Source of the DNA: Gemmatimonadota bacterium
GTDB lineage: Bacteria > Gemmatimonadota > Gemmatimonadetes > Gemmatimonadales > GWC2-71-9
Direction: 5' to 3'
Length of the DNA stretch: 64,000 nucleotides
NCBI GenBank assembly: GCA_016874005.1
Contig: VGVQ01000022.1
Span: 1 to 64,000 of the forward strand
Shown here: positions 17,434 through 24,806 of the stretch, one piece after another
Position numbering within the stretch: position 1 is the stretch's first letter
Layout: the number at the start of each line of letters is the position of its first letter
Made by a program: the position numbers and the translations under genes
Notes under the pieces: model-generated
Told to the model about the DNA's origin: nothing
Databases searched by the model: none
The model's input: the letters and a program-made list of their open reading frames with translations, nothing else

Positions 17434-18122
17434 GGCTTGCGTTTGACTCGCGTCCCGCCGCCGACCGAGCCAGGGGTATCGCCGGCCGTGAGCCCCTGCT
17501 CGGCCAGGCCGCGCAACCGGACGTCGATCGCGGCCATCGGCGAGACCCCGACCGCGATGTCCCGCTGAATGGTGCGTCGAAAGGCCAGGTAGTCCGCGTC
17601 CGCCACGTCGGCCGCCAGCGCCATGACGGCACCGATCGCGGTATCGGCTGGGACACCCGACGCCACCAGATCGGCGAAGACCCCCGCCGCCACCACCAGC
17701 GATCGGTCGGCCCGCAAGGTCTTCAATCGGGTCAGCTCGTCGCCGCTGGCTCCGGCGCGGATCGCGTTGGCCCCCGCGGTCACTTCGGGCCCGGTGGCTC
17801 CCGGGCCTAACGCCCGATGGGCGACCACCAACTCGTCCCGCAGCCGACCCACCGCGGCGATGATTGCCTGGGCCGAGGCACCTTTGGCGAGACCCTCGAG
17901 CGCCCGGTCCACCAGTGCCTCGGTCGGCAGTCCCCGCTGGTTCGCGGCGGTCACCAGCGTATTGAGCTCCGAGCGAGCCGGCTCCGGCAGTTTGCCCAGC
18001 CGCGGCTCCTGTCCGTGGGCCTGGCTCGGTGCGGCGGCCATCAGCAGCAGGGCCGCGATCAACAGCAGCACGCCCAGGCCGAGCGTCCCGACGATGCCCA
18101 CCCGCGATGCCGTCGCCTTCAT
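17430..18122 (-). CDS. Secreted helical protein of the ECF/CBM48 operon, unknown family
   Basis: A 230-residue protein with an N-terminal signal or anchor (GTLGLGVLLLIAALLLMAAA, then SQAHGQ). The rest is almost wholly helical and Ala-rich, with repeating pieces of the form GLPTEALVDRALEGLAKGAS and GVPADTAIGAVMALAADVAD that suggest short helical repeats. I do not recognise the family. Its ATG overlaps the stop of the anti-sigma/CBM48 gene, and its stop overlaps the next start, so it belongs to a four-gene coupled unit led by the ECF sigma factor. A periplasmic structural or sensing role would be a guess. Confidence 0.7.
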   Translation of the reverse strand: MKATASRVGIVGTLGLGVLLLIAALLLMAAAPSQAHGQEPRLGKLPEPARSELNTLVTAANQRGLPTEALVDRALEGLAKGASAQAIIAAVGRLRDELVVAHRALGPGATGPEVTAGANAIRAGASGDELTRLKTLRADRSLVVAAGVFADLVASGVPADTAIGAVMALAADVADADYLAFRRTIQRDIAVGVSPMAAIDVRLRGLAEQGLTAGDTPGSVGGGTRVKRKP

Positions 18123-18679
18123 GCGCCCCCAATCGTCACGACGGAGTTCGGCCGTCCAAACTCGTCCTCGACCACGCTGGTCTGGGGATCCGGTCGCCAC
18201 ACCGTGCCGTTGACCACGAACGCGTAGCGGTAGCGCCCCGGGCTGAGCGGCACGGTCACCCACCAGAGCCCGTCCCCGTTGGCCCGCGCCAGGGGTGTCG
18301 CGGTCGCGCTCCAGTCATTGAAGTCGCCCACCACGGACACCGAGTCCGCTCCCGGTGCGACCAGCAGAAACTGAGTGACCTGAGCGGCCGGTGTCGATGT
18401 CGCGAGCGCCGCCGTCTCCACCACTGTCGGCACGGGGCCCTCCCGACCGGCCCGCGAGAGGCCCACCGCCAGCACGCCTAACGCCGCGGCGGCGGCCAGC
18501 GACAGCGGGGTGACCTCGATCGTCCAGCGCCGCCGCCACCACCGAGGCCTCGGCGCCCGCTCCGGCGTTTCGTCGGCCGCGATCGACGCCATGACCCGGA
18601 CGGTGAAATCGGGCGACAGCTCCGGTGGTGCCTTGAGCCCCTCGATGGCTCGCTCGAGTACCTCGTCGTGGTCAGTCAC
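18119..18679 (-). CDS. Anti-sigma-like membrane protein with periplasmic CBM48 domain
   Basis: A 186-residue protein in three parts. Residues 1-50 form a cytoplasmic helical region ending in a basic stretch (RPRWWRRRW); one membrane segment follows at about 57-75 (SLAAAAALGVLAVGL). The C-terminal half is a CBM48/early-set domain with VSVVGDFNDW, then GLWWVTVPLSPGRYRYAFVV. The position, overlapping the ECF sigma gene by eight bases, is that of an anti-sigma factor, although there is no zinc HxxxCxxC motif. If so, alpha-glucan or another ligand bound outside the membrane could control sigma release. That link is inference; the domain call is solid. Confidence 0.78.
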   Translation of the reverse strand: MTDHDEVLERAIEGLKAPPELSPDFTVRVMASIAADETPERAPRPRWWRRRWTIEVTPLSLAAAAALGVLAVGLSRAGREGPVPTVVETAALATSTPAAQVTQFLLVAPGADSVSVVGDFNDWSATATPLARANGDGLWWVTVPLSPGRYRYAFVVNGTVWRPDPQTSVVEDEFGRPNSVVTIGGA

Positions 18680-19214
18680 GCACTTCCTCCGCCAACAGTT
18701 TCCGAAGCTCCTCGCGGGCTCGGAACACCCGCATTCTGAGCGCCGATGACCGGGCCCCGGTGATGGCCTCCATCGACTCGTAGCTCAAGTCCTCGACGTG
18801 CTTCAACAGGAACGCCTCTCGCTGCTCCGACGGCAGCTGTCCCAACGCCCAGCTGATCGCATCCCGAATCGCGTCGCGGTCCGCCGAATGCCCCACCGCG
18901 GCCGCGTTCACCGCCAACTCGTTCGCCACCACCACTTCTTGGCTCCGGGTCCGCCTCGCCGCGTAGGTCCGGCATCGATTCACCAGAATGCCGTACAGCC
19001 ACGGTCCGAAACCGTCCGGCCGGCAGTTCCCGAGCGACCGATAAGCCCGAACGAAGGTGTCCTGAAGCGCGTCTTCCGCGTCGGTCTGGTTCCCGAGCAT
19101 CCGAACGGCGTACCGCCCCAGCCGGTCCCGGTACCGCTCCACCAGACCGGCGAAGCTGTCCCGATCACCGCCAAGAACCCTCGAAATCAGGCTCTGGTCA
19201 CTTTCGTCCGTCAC
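18672..19214 (-). CDS. ECF-type RNA polymerase sigma factor
   Basis: A 180-residue sigma-70 family protein with region 2 (FAGLVERYRDRLGRYAVRML, then DAEDALQDTFVRAYRSL) and region 4 (LGQLPSEQREAFLLKHVEDL, then SYESMEAITGARSSALRMRV) separated by a short linker, the normal ECF layout. It starts with GTG at 19214. It is the first gene of a minus-strand operon with the CBM48 anti-sigma-like protein. The 159-base gap to the divergent DUF4956 gene contains a near-palindrome GTGTCACAC at about 19242-19250, a possible regulator site. ECF factors of this kind usually autoregulate. Confidence 0.93.
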   Translation of the reverse strand: MTDESDQSLISRVLGGDRDSFAGLVERYRDRLGRYAVRMLGNQTDAEDALQDTFVRAYRSLGNCRPDGFGPWLYGILVNRCRTYAARRTRSQEVVVANELAVNAAAVGHSADRDAIRDAISWALGQLPSEQREAFLLKHVEDLSYESMEAITGARSSALRMRVFRAREELRKLLAEEVRD

Positions 19215-19357
19215 GACACCGATACCCGGGTTGAGTGAGCGGTGTCACACTTGGACCGGCGATGCCGCCCCGGCCCGACACCCGTTTCGGAAGATACTGC
19301 CGGGGCGGCTCCACCCGCGATTCGGCCGGTGAGGTCGTCCCGGACCGAAAAACGATC

Positions 19358-19363
19358 TATCTT
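19358..19363 (+). promoter_or_regulatory. Candidate -10 box (TATCTT) for the DUF4956 gene
   Basis: TATCTT ends ten bases before the ATG at 19374, which would place transcription start within a few bases of the start codon. No clear -35 hexamer is visible. The same hexamer at similar close range precedes ccmE. Confidence 0.4.
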
Positions 19364-19373
19364 GTTGGATCCC

Positions 19374-20420
19374 ATGTCAAAATCCTCCGGCTGGCTCGAC
19401 ACCCTGGAGCACACCTGGCGCCCGGTCGCCCGGTTGGCTCTGTACTATGCCGTCCTGGCCGGGGCATTCGTGGCCCTGACCTCCGTCAGTCCCTGGCTGG
19501 CCGACCATCTCTCCGGCGTCCCCAGGCCGGCCGCCACCGGACTGGACTTCCGGGCCGAGCCGAGCAACGACTCCCCCGCCGAGGCGGCCGTGATGGCGGT
19601 GATCACCATGGGGTCCGCCCTCCTGCTGGCCCTGCCGGTGGTCTGGGTCTACACCTTCGCGCGCCAGAAGCGTGGCTTCCAGCAGTCGCTGGCTCAGACC
19701 CTGGTGATCCTTCCGATCGTCGTGGCCATCGTCGTGGTTCTGGTTAAGCACAGTGTGGCTCTCGCCTTCTCGCTCGGGGGGATCGTCGGCGCGGTGGCCT
19801 TCCGCCATCGTTTGGAGGACACCAAAGACGCGGTCTACGTCTTCGTCACCATCGCGCTCGGTCTTGCGGTCGGCGTCCAGGCCTATTCGGTCGCGCTCGC
19901 CGCCTCGGCTTTCTACAACCTGGTTGCGCTTGGCCTCTGGGCCACCGACTTTGCCCGGGCGCCCGCGCCCCTGGCACCGGAAATCGCCCAGCGACGGGTT
20001 CAGTTGGCCAAGGGATTGAGCGAAGACCGCCGCACCGGCGACTACGTTGCCCAGCTCGACCAGCACCTCCTCCAATCGATGACCCCGGACCAGCTCAAGG
20101 CCCTGGCGGACAGAGCCCTTCAGCGCAACGAGACGATGACCCAGGACTTCCACCCTGATCCGCCGAGTTTGGGGCGTGACGGGGCGGTGATCGTGGTGGC
20201 TGCCGCCGAGGGGCTGGTGCCCGATCTCCGGCGGTCGGTCGAGTCCGTCTTGGAGCAGGAAGCCAAGCAATGGCGCTTCGAGGGCGAAGCGCCCCAGCCG
20301 TCCGGCGCGGTCGGGCTTCGGTATTGGGTGCGGTCCCGGAAACGCCTCTCGCTTCCCGCGCTGGCGGCGGCAGTTCGGCGGGCCGCCGACGCCGCGGCCC
20401 TGGATGTTCGGGTCGAGTGA
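19374..20420 (+). CDS. DUF4956 membrane protein
   Basis: A 348-residue protein with four to five membrane segments in residues 15-185 and a soluble C-terminal domain. The DUF4956 core is clear: FQQSLAQTLVILPIVVAIVV, then HSVALAFSLGGIVGAVAFRH and LEDTKDAVYVFVTIALGLAV. In other organisms DUF4956 proteins are found with polyphosphate-polymerase (VTC-like) domains, but none is present here. The stop overlaps the GTG of a Ser/Thr kinase, so the two are made together, and the kinase may act on the cytosolic tail (about 200-348). I prefer ATG 19374 over the earlier in-frame ATG at 19242 because the membrane part begins soon after it. Confidence 0.82.
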   Translation: MSKSSGWLDTLEHTWRPVARLALYYAVLAGAFVALTSVSPWLADHLSGVPRPAATGLDFRAEPSNDSPAEAAVMAVITMGSALLLALPVVWVYTFARQKRGFQQSLAQTLVILPIVVAIVVVLVKHSVALAFSLGGIVGAVAFRHRLEDTKDAVYVFVTIALGLAVGVQAYSVALAASAFYNLVALGLWATDFARAPAPLAPEIAQRRVQLAKGLSEDRRTGDYVAQLDQHLLQSMTPDQLKALADRALQRNETMTQDFHPDPPSLGRDGAVIVVAAAEGLVPDLRRSVESVLEQEAKQWRFEGEAPQPSGAVGLRYWVRSRKRLSLPALAAAVRRAADAAALDVRVE

Positions 20421-21313
20421 CCCCAAGCGACTCCGCCGCCATCCGCGAGCGGCTCGCCGCGGCTTTGGCTCCGAAATACCGGGTCGAGACCGAAGCGGGC
20501 CGCGGTGCCATGGCCCGGATCTATCGGGCGACGGCGCTCGACACCGGTCGGGCGGTGGCCGTCAAGCTGCTCCCGCCGGAGGCCGCCACCGGCGCCAACG
20601 CCGAGCGGTTCCTTCGAGAGATCGACCTCACCCGCAATCTCGACCACCCGAACATTCTTCCCTTGCTCGACTCGGGCGCCGGCGACGGACTCCTCTGGTA
20701 CCTGATGCCGTTCGTCGAGGGCGAGACCATCCGGGATGCCCTGAAAGCGCGAGGGGTCATGGCCGTGGCCGACGCGGTCGCCATCGCCCGGGAGGTCGCT
20801 GACGGGCTCGACTACGCTCACGCCAGGGGCGTCGTCCACCGTGACCTCAAGCCGGACAACGTGATGTTGACCGAAGGGAGGGCCGTGATCCTCGACTTCG
20901 GGCTGGCCCGAGCCCTCGATCTCGACAGCAAGCTGACCGGAACCGGCATGCCGTTAGGCACCCCGGCTTACATGAGCCCGGAACAGATCACCGGAGCGGC
21001 CGGTGTCGACGCCCGGTCAGACGTCTATGGCTTCGGGTGCGTGGTCTACGAGATGGTGACCGGCCGACCACCGTTTTCGGGGAACTCGGTGGTGCAGCTG
21101 CTCCAGGGCCATCTCAGTCGGATCCCGGAGCCCCCGAGCCGGGTCCGGACCGAAGTTCCCCCCGCGGTCGACGGGGCCCTGGCGCGAGCCCTCGCCAAAG
21201 AGCCCAAGGAGCGATTCGCGTCGGCCGGGGCGTTCGCCGCCGCCTTGGCCCAGGGGCCGGCCGAGCCGACCGGATCGGCTCCCGGGTTGCTCCGGCGCCT
21301 GTTCGGGCGTTAG
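20417..21313 (+). CDS. Ser/Thr protein kinase (PknB/Hanks type), soluble
   Basis: A 298-residue protein that is all kinase domain: glycine-rich loop EAGRGAMARIY, Lys50 in AVAVKLL, catalytic HRDLKPDNVML, DFG in ILDFGLARAL, and the APE-equivalent PAYMSPEQ. All catalytic residues are present. Most Gemmatimonadota kinases carry a membrane anchor and a sensor domain after the kinase; this one ends soon after the kinase fold (LLRRLFGR). A GTG start overlaps the DUF4956 stop. It ends at TAG inside a GTTAGGC heptamer. The coupling suggests a regulatory pair with the membrane protein. Confidence 0.92.
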   Translation: MTPSDSAAIRERLAAALAPKYRVETEAGRGAMARIYRATALDTGRAVAVKLLPPEAATGANAERFLREIDLTRNLDHPNILPLLDSGAGDGLLWYLMPFVEGETIRDALKARGVMAVADAVAIAREVADGLDYAHARGVVHRDLKPDNVMLTEGRAVILDFGLARALDLDSKLTGTGMPLGTPAYMSPEQITGAAGVDARSDVYGFGCVVYEMVTGRPPFSGNSVVQLLQGHLSRIPEPPSRVRTEVPPAVDGALARALAKEPKERFASAGAFAAALAQGPAEPTGSAPGLLRRLFGR

Positions 21314-21343
21314 GCAGTATCGGCGGTTCCGCCCACCTGCCGG

Positions 21344-22540
21344 CTACCTAGCCGGCTCCTGTTTCCAGAAGGCGATGCCCCCGGCCTGCTGCCCCACGTC
21401 GACCGAGCCCACTCGAGTCAAGGTGGTCAGGTCGTAGACGTCCACCTTGCCCGGCTCGGCCCCGACCCCTTCGCTGCTCACGAAGGCGATCCGCGAGTCC
21501 CCGCTGATGGCCACCCCGTGGGTCACGGTGGTGCTGCTCTTGAACTCGGCCACCTTGGCCCCCCTGGCCAAATCATAGACCTGGACGCCGCCGCCCTGCT
21601 TGAGCGTGGCGATCAGCAGTTTGCCATCCGGCGTCGGGGCCAGGTTGTAGACGCCCCGCCCGGTCGGCATTCGCCGGGTGATCGACCAACTCGACCGGTT
21701 CACCTCCACGATCTCGTCGGACTTGTTGCAGGCCACGTACACCGAGGTGCCGTCGACCGAGGGCGCCGCCCAGGTCGGCGAGCAACTGTTGGGCGCCATG
21801 TCGTGCCGCATGCCTCGATAGCCGACATCCGCCGGATCGACCTCCGGCGCCGGCTTGGCCCCCGGCGCGGGTTCCTCGTGGTGCGCCATCGCGCCCCGGT
21901 CGTTCTTGTCGAGGGGCCCCTCCTTCCCTTTGGCGAGCGAGAACCGGCGCGAGACGGTGAAACTCCTGGTGTCGATCTCCACCAGTTGATCGTCCATCAT
22001 GCAGCCCGAATAGTGGAACTGCCCGCTCGGGTCGATCCGGCTCCCGTGGGGCATCGTGCAGGTGATGATCCGTTTCACTTCGGTGGCGGTGGGGGTGTAG
22101 ACCACCGACTGCGACGACGGGACCATGTCGCCGTGCAAGTTGAAGTTCGCCGCGATGGCGTAACTCCCGTCTGGCGAGATGTCGATCGAGGCGGGGAAGT
22201 TGCCGAGCAGCGTCCCGGAACTCACCAGCGTGTCCGGGCCGAGGTGATAGCGCCAGTACTTGCCGTCCGGGAAGCCATGCCCGGTGGTCATGTGGAGGTA
22301 CTTGCCGTCCCGCGAGATCGCCAGCCCGTGGGGGCCCTCCATTTCGGCAGCGAGCTCGCCGACGAGGATGGTTTTCTCGACCGTGGCACCCTCGGGCCCG
22401 AACCGGATTCGGTGGATCTTGTCCGCCGACTCGGCGCCCACGTATGCCCAGTAGGTGGAGGTGATCTTGGCCGGTTGCTGAGCGAGGACCGGCGTCGGGC
22501 CGGCGACCACGAGGAGCGTGAGGAAGGTTGACTTGCGCAT
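21344..22540 (-). CDS. Secreted YVTN-type beta-propeller protein
   Basis: A 398-residue protein with a signal peptide (cleavage near PVLAQQ) and about seven repeated blades of the kind GPHGLAISRDGKYLHMTTGH, NLAPTPDGKLLIATLKQGGG and VTHGVAISGDSRIAFVSSEG. YVTN/lactonase-like propellers in the periplasm often serve as scaffolds or bind partner proteins. Two Cys-containing blades (IITCTMPHG; MAPNSCSPTW) and an HxxxC-rich middle may bind a metal. It is divergent from the LVIVD-repeat gene at 22600 with 59 bases between the two starts, so they may share regulation. The precise function is unknown. Confidence 0.8.
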   Translation of the reverse strand: MRKSTFLTLLVVAGPTPVLAQQPAKITSTYWAYVGAESADKIHRIRFGPEGATVEKTILVGELAAEMEGPHGLAISRDGKYLHMTTGHGFPDGKYWRYHLGPDTLVSSGTLLGNFPASIDISPDGSYAIAANFNLHGDMVPSSQSVVYTPTATEVKRIITCTMPHGSRIDPSGQFHYSGCMMDDQLVEIDTRSFTVSRRFSLAKGKEGPLDKNDRGAMAHHEEPAPGAKPAPEVDPADVGYRGMRHDMAPNSCSPTWAAPSVDGTSVYVACNKSDEIVEVNRSSWSITRRMPTGRGVYNLAPTPDGKLLIATLKQGGGVQVYDLARGAKVAEFKSSTTVTHGVAISGDSRIAFVSSEGVGAEPGKVDVYDLTTLTRVGSVDVGQQAGGIAFWKQEPAR

Positions 22541-22599
22541 GGGGCCGTTTGTCCGCATCGTCAAGGCTGTCCTGAAACAGTTCTTCCAGGGGTGCTCCA

Positions 22600-24636
22600 A
22601 TGAAAGTAATCCGTTCCCTAGGGCGCGCTATCGGCGCGACGGTCATCGTCGCGGCCAGCGCCGGCGCTCCCTCGCTCGCGGCCCAAGCCACCAAGCTGGT
22701 CGCTGAACCGGCCCAAATCACTCTCCGCACCGGCGACTCGGTCCGAATCACCGTCAAGGCCGTCGACGCCCAGGGTCGAGAGGTGCCAGGAACCGTCGTT
22801 CGGGTCTTTGGGGCCCGCCGCGCGGTCGCCTACAGCGATGGCTTCGTCCGGGCCTTCCAGGCCGGGAAGCACAATCTGGTCGCCTTTGCCGAGCGCGACG
22901 GCGCCTGTGGCGGAAACGACTGCGCCCCCCTCCAGATGGAGATTCCGGTCACGGTGACGTGGCCGGCCCTCGCCAAGCTCGCGGTGGTCACCGCGCCCCG
23001 GCGGCTCTACACTGGAGTCACCATCGAGCATTCGGTCAAGGGTAGCCATGCCGATGGCTCGGCTCGTCCCAATCTGGTGGCCAATTGGCGCTCTTCGAAC
23101 TCGGCGGTCGCCACCGTCGATCGATTCGGCAACGTCCGGACCGTCGCGCCGGGTTCGGTGACCATCACCGCCGACGCCGAAGGACAGTCCGCTTCGGTGA
23201 CCCACACGGTGGCCGCCAACCCGGTCGCCTCGATCGCCATCGGCCTCCGCGATACCACCGTCCGCACCGGCGATGTCATCCAACTCACCGCCACCGGCCG
23301 CCGAGCCAACGGCCAAGTGGTGGGCGATGTCACCTTCACCTGGAGCTATAGCTACGTCGCGGCCGACACGGTGCTGCCCTCGGGCATCCCCGGCGGCGCC
23401 GGCATCGTCCAGTATGGGATGTTCACCGGCAATTACCCCGGTCGCTACACCCTGATGGCGCGCTCGGGCAATGCCTTCGCCGAACGAACCATCGAGGTCA
23501 AGGCCCGGGACGCCCGCCGGCCGATCGTGATCACCGGCCGCGGCAACATCAATCACACCCATACCTCCGACCTCTGGCCCTGGACCGGCAAAGACGGCCG
23601 CGACTACGTCTTGGTCGGCACCTGGGGCGGCGATGGGTACGGCTACGTGTACGACATCACCGATCTCAACAATCCGGTTAAGACCGATTCGGTGAAGATC
23701 GACGCCCGGACCATCAACGACGTCACCGTCTCGCCGGATGGTCGCTACGGGGTCCTCTCCAGAGAGGGAGCATCGAACCGGGTCAACGGCGTCGTGATCC
23801 TCGACCTCGCGATCCCGGCCCACCCCAAGATTGCCGCGACGTTCAACCAGGAACTCACTGGCGGCGTCCACAACATGTTCGCCACCAACGACTACCTCTT
23901 TGCCGTCTCCGGCGGCGCCAAGTACGTCATCATCGACGTTCGGGACATCTACAAGCCCAAATACGTCAGCGAATATCGGCACCCGAACGCTCGGCTCCAC
24001 GACCTCTGGGTCCACGACGGGATCGCCTATTCGGCTCAGGGTGGGGTCGGGACGATCGTCGTCGACGTCGGCAACGGCAAGTACGGCGGCTCGATCGAAA
24101 AGCCCAAGCTGATCACGACCTACGAACTCAACAGCGGGCACGAGATCTTCCCGTACTTCCAGAAGTCCACCGGGAAAGTCTATCTCTTCATTGGCGATGA
24201 AGAGATGAACCGCTCCAACCGGGTCTGGGCCGGCACCAGCTATCGGAACGAAATGACCACGCCAGGCGGGGTGCCCCAGACCTCCGGCGGGATGGTTCAT
24301 ATCGTGGACTTCACCGATCCCATGGATCCCAAGCCGGTCGGCCGCTACGAGCTCGAGGACTTCGGGTCGCACGACATCGTCGTCGAGGACGACATTCTCT
24401 ATCAGGCGTTCTACGAGGGCGGCGTCCGGCTGGTCGACGTCTCGGGCCAGTTGATGGGCAACCTCCAGCACCAGGGGCGCGAGATCGCGGTGTTCAAGCC
24501 CTACGATCCCAAAGGCTACACCCCGAACGCCGCGTTCGTGATGAACGCCATGCCGTGGAAGGGCCACGTGCTGTTCACCGACTTCAACACCGGGCTGTGG
24601 ACGGCCAAGTTGGCGCCGAAGAACCTGGCGCCCTGA
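22600..24636 (+). CDS. Secreted Big_2/LVIVD-repeat protein
   Basis: A 678-residue protein. After the signal peptide (cleavage near SLAAQ) there are two to three bacterial Ig-like (Big_2) domains over about residues 30-300, with typical strings NWRSSNSAVATVDRFGNVRT and VAPGSVTITADAEGQ. Residues 310-670 carry LVIVD-type propeller repeats: GYVYDITDLNNPVKTDSVKI, YVIIDVRDIYKPKYVSEYRH, GGMVHIVDFTDPMDPKPVGR and VRLVDVSGQ. Such proteins sit on the cell surface or in the periplasm and most have no known substrate. The opposed neighbour is also a propeller protein, so the pair may cooperate. Confidence 0.8.
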   Translation: MKVIRSLGRAIGATVIVAASAGAPSLAAQATKLVAEPAQITLRTGDSVRITVKAVDAQGREVPGTVVRVFGARRAVAYSDGFVRAFQAGKHNLVAFAERDGACGGNDCAPLQMEIPVTVTWPALAKLAVVTAPRRLYTGVTIEHSVKGSHADGSARPNLVANWRSSNSAVATVDRFGNVRTVAPGSVTITADAEGQSASVTHTVAANPVASIAIGLRDTTVRTGDVIQLTATGRRANGQVVGDVTFTWSYSYVAADTVLPSGIPGGAGIVQYGMFTGNYPGRYTLMARSGNAFAERTIEVKARDARRPIVITGRGNINHTHTSDLWPWTGKDGRDYVLVGTWGGDGYGYVYDITDLNNPVKTDSVKIDARTINDVTVSPDGRYGVLSREGASNRVNGVVILDLAIPAHPKIAATFNQELTGGVHNMFATNDYLFAVSGGAKYVIIDVRDIYKPKYVSEYRHPNARLHDLWVHDGIAYSAQGGVGTIVVDVGNGKYGGSIEKPKLITTYELNSGHEIFPYFQKSTGKVYLFIGDEEMNRSNRVWAGTSYRNEMTTPGGVPQTSGGMVHIVDFTDPMDPKPVGRYELEDFGSHDIVVEDDILYQAFYEGGVRLVDVSGQLMGNLQHQGREIAVFKPYDPKGYTPNAAFVMNAMPWKGHVLFTDFNTGLWTAKLAPKNLAP

Positions 24637-24806
24637 TCCGAGCCGGTTGGGGCGGTTCTTGCCTTCTGGAGGTGGAGCCGCGATCGGGTGGTGACCGTCG
24701 CCCTGCCGGGGGGAGGGCTCGGGCGGGGCGTTAGGTGTTGGCGGCACCATCCGGCTGGCAGGTCCCGGACGAGGCTTTCATGGTGCTGCCCCTCGATCGC
24801 GAGGTG
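24637..24806. other. Intergenic region between convergent genes
   Basis: This 170-base gap lies between the ends of two converging genes. It holds a weak hairpin (GCCCT...AGGGC near 24700-24720) and one non-coding GTTAGGT. No open frame with coding character is visible. Confidence 0.5.

Noticed and set aside
22618-24750. A 710-codon open frame on the minus strand
   Set aside because: Antisense to the Big_2/LVIVD protein; its translation shows low-complexity Asp/Gly/Arg runs and no family pattern.
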